A stretch of DNA of 64,000 bases from Brachypterus glaber. Taxonomy: Eukaryota > Arthropoda > Insecta > Coleoptera > Kateretidae. Location: contig OY294049.1 in the NCBI GenBank assembly GCA_958510825.1, positions 38,964,774 to 39,028,773 on the forward strand. The letters run 5' to 3'. Shown piece by piece: positions 59,301 to 64,000 of this stretch (position 1 is its first letter; each line of letters opens with the position of its first letter). The notes beneath the pieces are model-generated. The model did not search any database and had not been told where the DNA came from. It saw only the letters and a program-made list of their open reading frames with translations. The translations under genes and the position numbers were made by a program.

Positions 59301-62300
59301 AATATATAAACAAAAAAACTAAAACGTCAACCGGGATTATAATAAGTACTAGTACCGCGTGGTACTCATTAGCTTTTTGGTAAAAATTAGTCTATATAAC
59401 AATTTACTTATAGGAATAACTGGAGTGGTGGCTATGTCGGGAACAGCAGTATCACCGTGGGCTATAGATAATAACCCAAAAAATTTGGCCCTACAAATAG
59501 CGGAAGATAATGGTTGTCCGACTACCGGCGTAGTAATCATGTTCAAATGCCTGCAAAATTTGAAAGCTGAATATATTATAAAGGTAAATAAAAAAAATCC
59601 GGTCAACAAGTCATTTTTCCCGGCACCAAAATAAACCAGATCCATAGCAATTTCGATATAACTTGTAATGTACAGTTGGACCCACAAAAAATGTACTTTA
59701 TGAAATGTACAATTCAGCCTGGAGAAAATAAAGTGTTGAAAATGTCTACCAGCTTTTCGACTATACAGGGTGTAATTCCTTAACCAAAAGTAAGAAAAAA
59801 AGCTCCTATAAACATATGGCCTATCAGCCAATGGTATTTGCATGTACTTACTTTAAGCAGGGGCGTCCGAAATGGGGGGGCCTTATCACTTTTTTGCCCC
59901 AAGCTTTTCTAAGTAACTTTTTGTGGATTTATTATCAGAATAGTACTCCTTAGGTAAAGATACATTAAAAAGGTACTCTTGTTGTAATATCATAGGATTA
60001 GCCGTTTTCGAGAACGAAACTCACGTATCGAAGACGAAAAATAAAATACTAAAATTTCATTAACGCAGGGTAAATGTACATTCAAAACTAAGAAAAAACT
60101 TCATATACAGGTACTTCCATAAATCTGTCCTAAGGGAGTTATGATCTCCTAAAAATACTCCATTTTTAAAGGGCCATGGTAGCTTTAAAAGCGAGTTTTG
60201 GACCTACATGTATAGAAACTTTTTTTCTTAGTTTTTGATGTAAAAAGTCCAAACCACCTCGCGTCATTAATATTTTGGTTTTCAACATTTTAGTATTTAA
60301 TTTTTCGTCCTCGATACCTCAATACCTAGTTGATATAAAACAAAGGGTTCCTGAGTAAATAAAAATCAAATTTTTGGAACCCGTTTTAGGACATATGTTT
60401 ATAGGAACTTTTTTTCTTATTTTTGGATAAGGAATTACACCCTGTATTACGTACCGTCCTTAGTAAACACCCTGTATATTTTTGATTATTTTTTTGTAGG
60501 GAGACAATAAAATTGAATTTAATAGATTGGAGCAGAGTGGATTTATGTCTGGAGTTTCCAACCGTTTAGGAGCCGCCCCTGTAAACGAGGGGTTCTATGA
60601 TGGAAGATCCTTACCGCCTTTGGTAAGGGATGAACCCGTCAACGACTTATTTAACGAGAAATTCCCTAAAATTCCTTTACTTACTGGAGTCACCAAGCAT
60701 GAAACCCAAAAAGCTGTAAATGGTAATTATTTTTACATTTTTTTCACATTTCAAAAATTGGCTAGTAATCTAAATATTAATATTTCTTTGGCATTTTAAA
60801 AAATATTTGTTTGTTCGCTTTATTTTTATATTTTAGAGTCATTTCTTAATCTAGTCCTTTAATTTTTTCAGGGAAATATAAGAAAGAACTATCAAACAAA
60901 TTAAAACTTCCCAATTTTTTGGATCAACTTGTGGTGAAAGATTTCGTCGGATTCATTACAAAACCACATGTTAAAGATAACAAAACACAAACCGGATTAC
61001 CAACTTCAATTTTTGGAGCATTAGGAGCTGGAGCTTTGAATTTTAAAAATTATCTAAAAACCCAAACAAGTGATATTCATGAAGGACTGACAAAAATTTC
61101 GGAGGCCGCAAGTAATTTTTTTTTTCTTACATGTGTATACACCAGAGAGTATAAAAAAAATTCCTCCAATTTTTGTTTACCTACTTTATTCTTTATTCTT
61201 TACTGCAAGTTTCATAAATCTTTACATAATATTGATATAAATATGAATTTTAAACATTTTAGATGACGCCATATTTAATGTGCCAGCCTTTTTGACAGCA
61301 GGTTTGTGGTCCAAAAAAGGAGCCCCAACTTATCTTTATAGTTTTGAGCACTTTGGAAAATTAAAGAAGGGTCACAATTTTTTGAAAGGTTTGCCCCTTG
61401 CTGGTACCTCAGAAACAGGTAAGACATTTTCATCTCTCTAAAAGTGTGATCAAAAAAAGTTTTTTACAAATGATTTTTATTTTTTGAGAAGAACTAAATA
61501 TAAAAAATATATACGTTTCCATTAAAAAAAAAACAAAGTTGACCTTGAAATGACCTTGAGAAAGTAAATATCCGTAAAAAATAAATACGCAATTTTGTTT
61601 CCCCCATTTTGTTCAGTATTTTTTTTCTAAAATGCATAGTATTCGAGATAAACATAAGAGGCTGAGAATGTTTCGAGAATAATTCAACTGTTTTCATGAA
61701 TATTTGTTGTCTGGAAATAATTACGACAGGGCCAAGCCCCTGGAGCAAACTTGACTGAAAACGGTTAAATTATTCCCGATTATTTAGGATGTTATTCAAA
61801 ATATTATTTTTCAACAATAAAATTAAGCTAATCCCCCTTAGTTTGGGAATATAGATTCGCCCAAAACCGCGGTGATAAGCTTCTAGAATAAAATGTAAAA
61901 ACGAGTTTTGGATATTGAAATGTAAGTAAAAAAATAATTCCAGATAATTTAAACGACACAATTGGCCATGGAGACGATCTCGCCTACATATTTGATGTCC
62001 TGGATATGGAAGGTCAACCTTTGGACGCGGAAAACAACGTCATGGATAAAGATGACATGCAGGTCCGAGAAGTCTTCACTCAAATGATCGCGGATTTTGC
62101 CCGAAACGGAAAAATCACTATAAACAAAAAAGAAGCCCCCCCATTTACAGCAATGAACAACAATTTCATTCAGATAATGCCAAATCCTAAATTATCAACT
62201 AATTTCAAATTTTGTGAAATGGCACTCTGGTGTAACATCGCGGAAAGGCTAAAAAGTCAATCCTGTCAGTTTTTAAAGGCTTTTGAAAACACTGTGAATT

Positions 62301-62515
62301 TTATTAAAGATGAGGTAGTCAATTCCTTAAATTCTACTGTTAATAAACTAGGAATTGATACTTTAATTCCTGGACTTCACAATCAGGACTTAAATAAGAA
62401 TTTTTACTCAATGGTTCCCGTAAAACAAACTGAACAGCCAAACAGGAAAAATGTCTTTGAGTCTCTTATTCCCCATAAAAATAATAATAATAATGGACTT
62501 CCTTTTCTAGGCTAG
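56309..62515 (+). CDS. Glutactin-like secreted protein with inactive carboxylesterase domain
   Basis: Nine exons (56309-56593, 58567-58720, 58902-58966, 59026-59275, 59414-59583, 60500-60722, 60872-61111, 61263-61418, 61944-62515) encode 704 residues. A hydrophobic signal peptide ends near residue 31, then RVRR at 37-40. The type-B carboxylesterase domain shows YSFRGIPYAEPPIGTKRF, SEDCLKLN, the oxyanion-hole HGGGF (155-159) and YRLGSLGFLSSG. The nucleophile elbow reads GHGSG at 233-237, so glycine replaces the catalytic serine (GXSXG). The acid (E376 in GVTKHET) and histidine (H523 in GHGDDLAYIF) are kept. Loss of serine is typical of cholinesterase-like adhesion proteins such as glutactin and the neuroligins. 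A tail of about 100 residues ends in an asparagine run. No membrane segment is seen, so I favour a secreted glutactin-like role. Confidence 0.85.
56890..57322. mobile_element. ATGCATAAT word-cluster element in intron 1 of the glutactin-like gene
   Basis: Ends CGGAGAAAAAAGTTTTTGTA and, in complement, CGGAGAAAAATGTTTGTATT. The interior holds more than ten GCATAAT / ATTATGC words in both orientations (57050-57305). Target duplication unclear. Non-coding. Confidence 0.65.
57624..57928 (+). repeat. Four direct copies of GTTGCTTACGTTACA
   Basis: The word occurs at 57624, 57783 (T in place of C), 57889 and 57913 (G in place of C) on the same strand within intron 1 of the glutactin-like gene. Spacing is irregular. 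It could be a cluster of regulatory sites or an eroded repeat. Confidence 0.6.
59766..60444. mobile_element. CAGGGTGTAATTCC MITE in intron 5 of the glutactin-like gene
   Basis: 679 bp with terminal repeats CAGGGTGTAATTCCTTA and, in complement, CAGGGTGTAATTCCTTATCC, flanked by TA (59764-59765, 60445-60446). Long sub-terminal matches (AAAAAGCTCCTATAAACATA with TATGTTTATAGGAACTTTTT). A further CACCCTGTATA end fragment follows at 60468. Non-coding and mariner-like by its TA duplication. Confidence 0.8.
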
Positions 62516-63124
62516 TGGTCATACTAGGTTAACGCGTCCTAACACTTAATTATTTTTATTTTTTGGACCCTGAAGTAAATAGGGTCACTTCATCTATACT
62601 TGGTCTGTTTTTGCTCTGGTTTTCGTTTTTTTTTCTTCCAAGAGGAAAGCCAAGTCCAAAAACCGAAAACTAACGAAAGAGAACGAAATAACAAAGTAAG
62701 GCTAAGATGAATTGACCCTAGAAGTAAATACTTTTTATAATTATTGTTATTCGTGTTGAGATTTTTTTTATCATCTACTAGCTATGTAAAGATTTTATAT
62801 TAGATTAATAATCTAAGATTATATTTAAATAATTATATTTTGGTGATACTATACACAGTAACTTCTAGTCTACATTACTTAGAAATCGATTCTTATGGTC
62901 TAAGAGCTGGTGACCATTTTTATTTCATTATTTGCTCCCAGCTGTATTGCATATATGTCTTAAAGTACATTCAAATTAAGCTACTTGCAAATCGCCAGGT
63001 CCTGGATCGGGTTCCTTTAGATGCCAAAAGCCTCGAAAAGGTAGTGATGGGTTCCCGAAAAATATATTTTTAACTTACCGAGTCAAACACATTACATTTA
63101 TTACATTTAGATTACTCTATTTTC
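62516..63124. other. 3' flank of the glutactin-like gene
   Basis: Probably contains the 3' UTR. Includes a small foldback at about 62579-62721, and beyond that AT-rich sequence. The 77-residue frame at 62840-63073 is not recognisable. Confidence 0.4.
62579..62721. mobile_element. Small MITE with AGGGTCACTTCATCT termini
   Basis: About 143 bp. Left AGGGTCACTTCATCTATAC pairs with right CTAAGATGAATTGACCCT, with an inner inverted pair of GTTTTCG...CGAAAAC type. It lies just past the stop codon and may be part of the mature transcript. Confidence 0.6.
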
Positions 63125-63378
63125 CAACGAACTAACAACTCTTCTCTCTAGAATACGCATACCGTTAATAAAAGGTATCGCCAACATCTCGGTTTGTTTG
63201 TAAACAAATATTAGGTATATTCAGGCCTGAACAATAACAATTACCAGTAACTGTTATTGTTGTCTCTTTTAGGACAAAGCTGTGCGAGTAAGACAGCCAA
63301 ATGTATATGTTGGCTACGTTTTTGTCAGTTTTTACAAATGAAATGCCTATTCTAGAAAGAAGAGTTCTTAGTTCGTTG
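63125..63378 (+). mobile_element. hAT-like MITE, family A, copy 4 (complete)
   Basis: 254 bp with ends CAACGAACTAACAACTC and TTCTTAGTTCGTTG. The flanks CTATTTTC (63117-63124) and CTGTTTTC (63379-63386) are an 8-bp duplication with one change. Same orientation as copies 1 and 3. Non-coding. Confidence 0.8.
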
Positions 63379-64000
63379 CTGTTTTCACAGTTTTACACAA
63401 TTATTCAGTAGGCTAAGGAGTAAAAACATACTTTAAAAAGTTTATTTGAAATGTCAACACTAAAAAGTCTAAAGAATTTTCATTTAATCAACATTTCATT
63501 TCATAAATTCTCATTTCTTTTGGTTATGTATCACATATATCAAAGGCACTTTTTAAATACTGTTCTTACCCCTTGGCCTCAGAATTATTGTGTATAATTG
63601 TGAAAATAGTTAAATCTGAATGCAATAAATGTAATGTAATATGACTTGTGCAAAAAATAGATTTTTTGGTAGCTTATTGCCAGAGCTTTTGGACCTTCTA
63701 GCAACCAAAGGAACCGGATCCGGAGCCTAGCAATTTGAAAATAGCTTAATTTAAATGTGCTTTAAAACACCGGGAAAATATAATGAAATAAAAATGGTCA
63801 CCAGCTCTCTGACTATAATCTCAGTCTTTTTTAGATTTTTTAAATTTAAGTTTTATTTTTTTGTAATATTTAATTCTTTAAAAATAAATAAATGATTATT
63901 TTTTAATTCGTGGGTGGTGAGTGCATTATTTCCTGTTAGTTATCAATATTTGCAAGCAAAACTGCATTTTTATAATCAGTTTAATAACATGTTAACATTT
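63379..64000. repeat. Right flank; diverged copy of the 4.5-kb repeat
   Basis: 63410-63780 is a diverged direct relative of 4545-4880. In both places a family A MITE lies a few hundred bases to the left, so a longer old duplication is possible. The remainder is AT-rich with no gene. Confidence 0.45.

Noticed and set aside
59349..59843. Minus-strand 164-residue frame in the glutactin-like gene
   Set aside because: It crosses exon 5 and intron 5 in antisense, has no family resemblance, and the sense strand is clearly coding.

Overview
The window is a stretch of an AT-rich, repeat-rich insect nuclear genome. A beetle is possible, but nothing in the sequence proves the order. All recognised genes are eukaryotic, split by GT-AG introns, and encode insect-type housekeeping proteins. 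There are no operons, no CRISPR array and no tRNA or rRNA that I can support.

Layout. Positions 1-36800 hold no complete gene, only a dense layer of short non-autonomous DNA transposons, foldbacks, duplicated blocks and one broken Tc1-type transposase. A single GC-rich coding exon on the minus strand (36801-37143) is the first exon of a ZSWIM5/6-like gene. Its downstream exons were not found to the left, so much or all of the first 36.8 kb is probably its first intron. From 37.4 to 47.5 kb there is intergenic DNA with tandem repeats and a large inverted repeat. From 47.6 to 62.5 kb lies a compact gene cluster: RPB5/POLR2E (minus), a cysteine-free nucleoredoxin-like gene (plus), RpL12 (minus), GTF2E2 (plus) and a glutactin-like esterase-fold gene (plus). 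RPB5 and the nucleoredoxin-like gene are head to head, the nucleoredoxin-like gene and RpL12 are tail to tail with 120 bp between stop codons, and RpL12 and GTF2E2 are head to head.

How the genes relate. Three of the five serve basic gene expression: a shared subunit of RNA polymerases I, II and III, the beta subunit of TFIIE, and a large-subunit ribosomal protein. RpL12 also appears to host two related H/ACA-box small nucleolar RNAs in its third intron. The nucleoredoxin-like protein has lost every cysteine, and the esterase-like protein has lost its catalytic serine, so both look like folds kept for non-enzymatic work.

The most informative unusual content is the snoRNA pair and the mobile-element record. 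Several elements can be seen both inserted and absent at duplicated sites within this same window, which fixes their ends and target-site duplications directly. Many loci are also built from one short locus-specific word repeated in both orientations.
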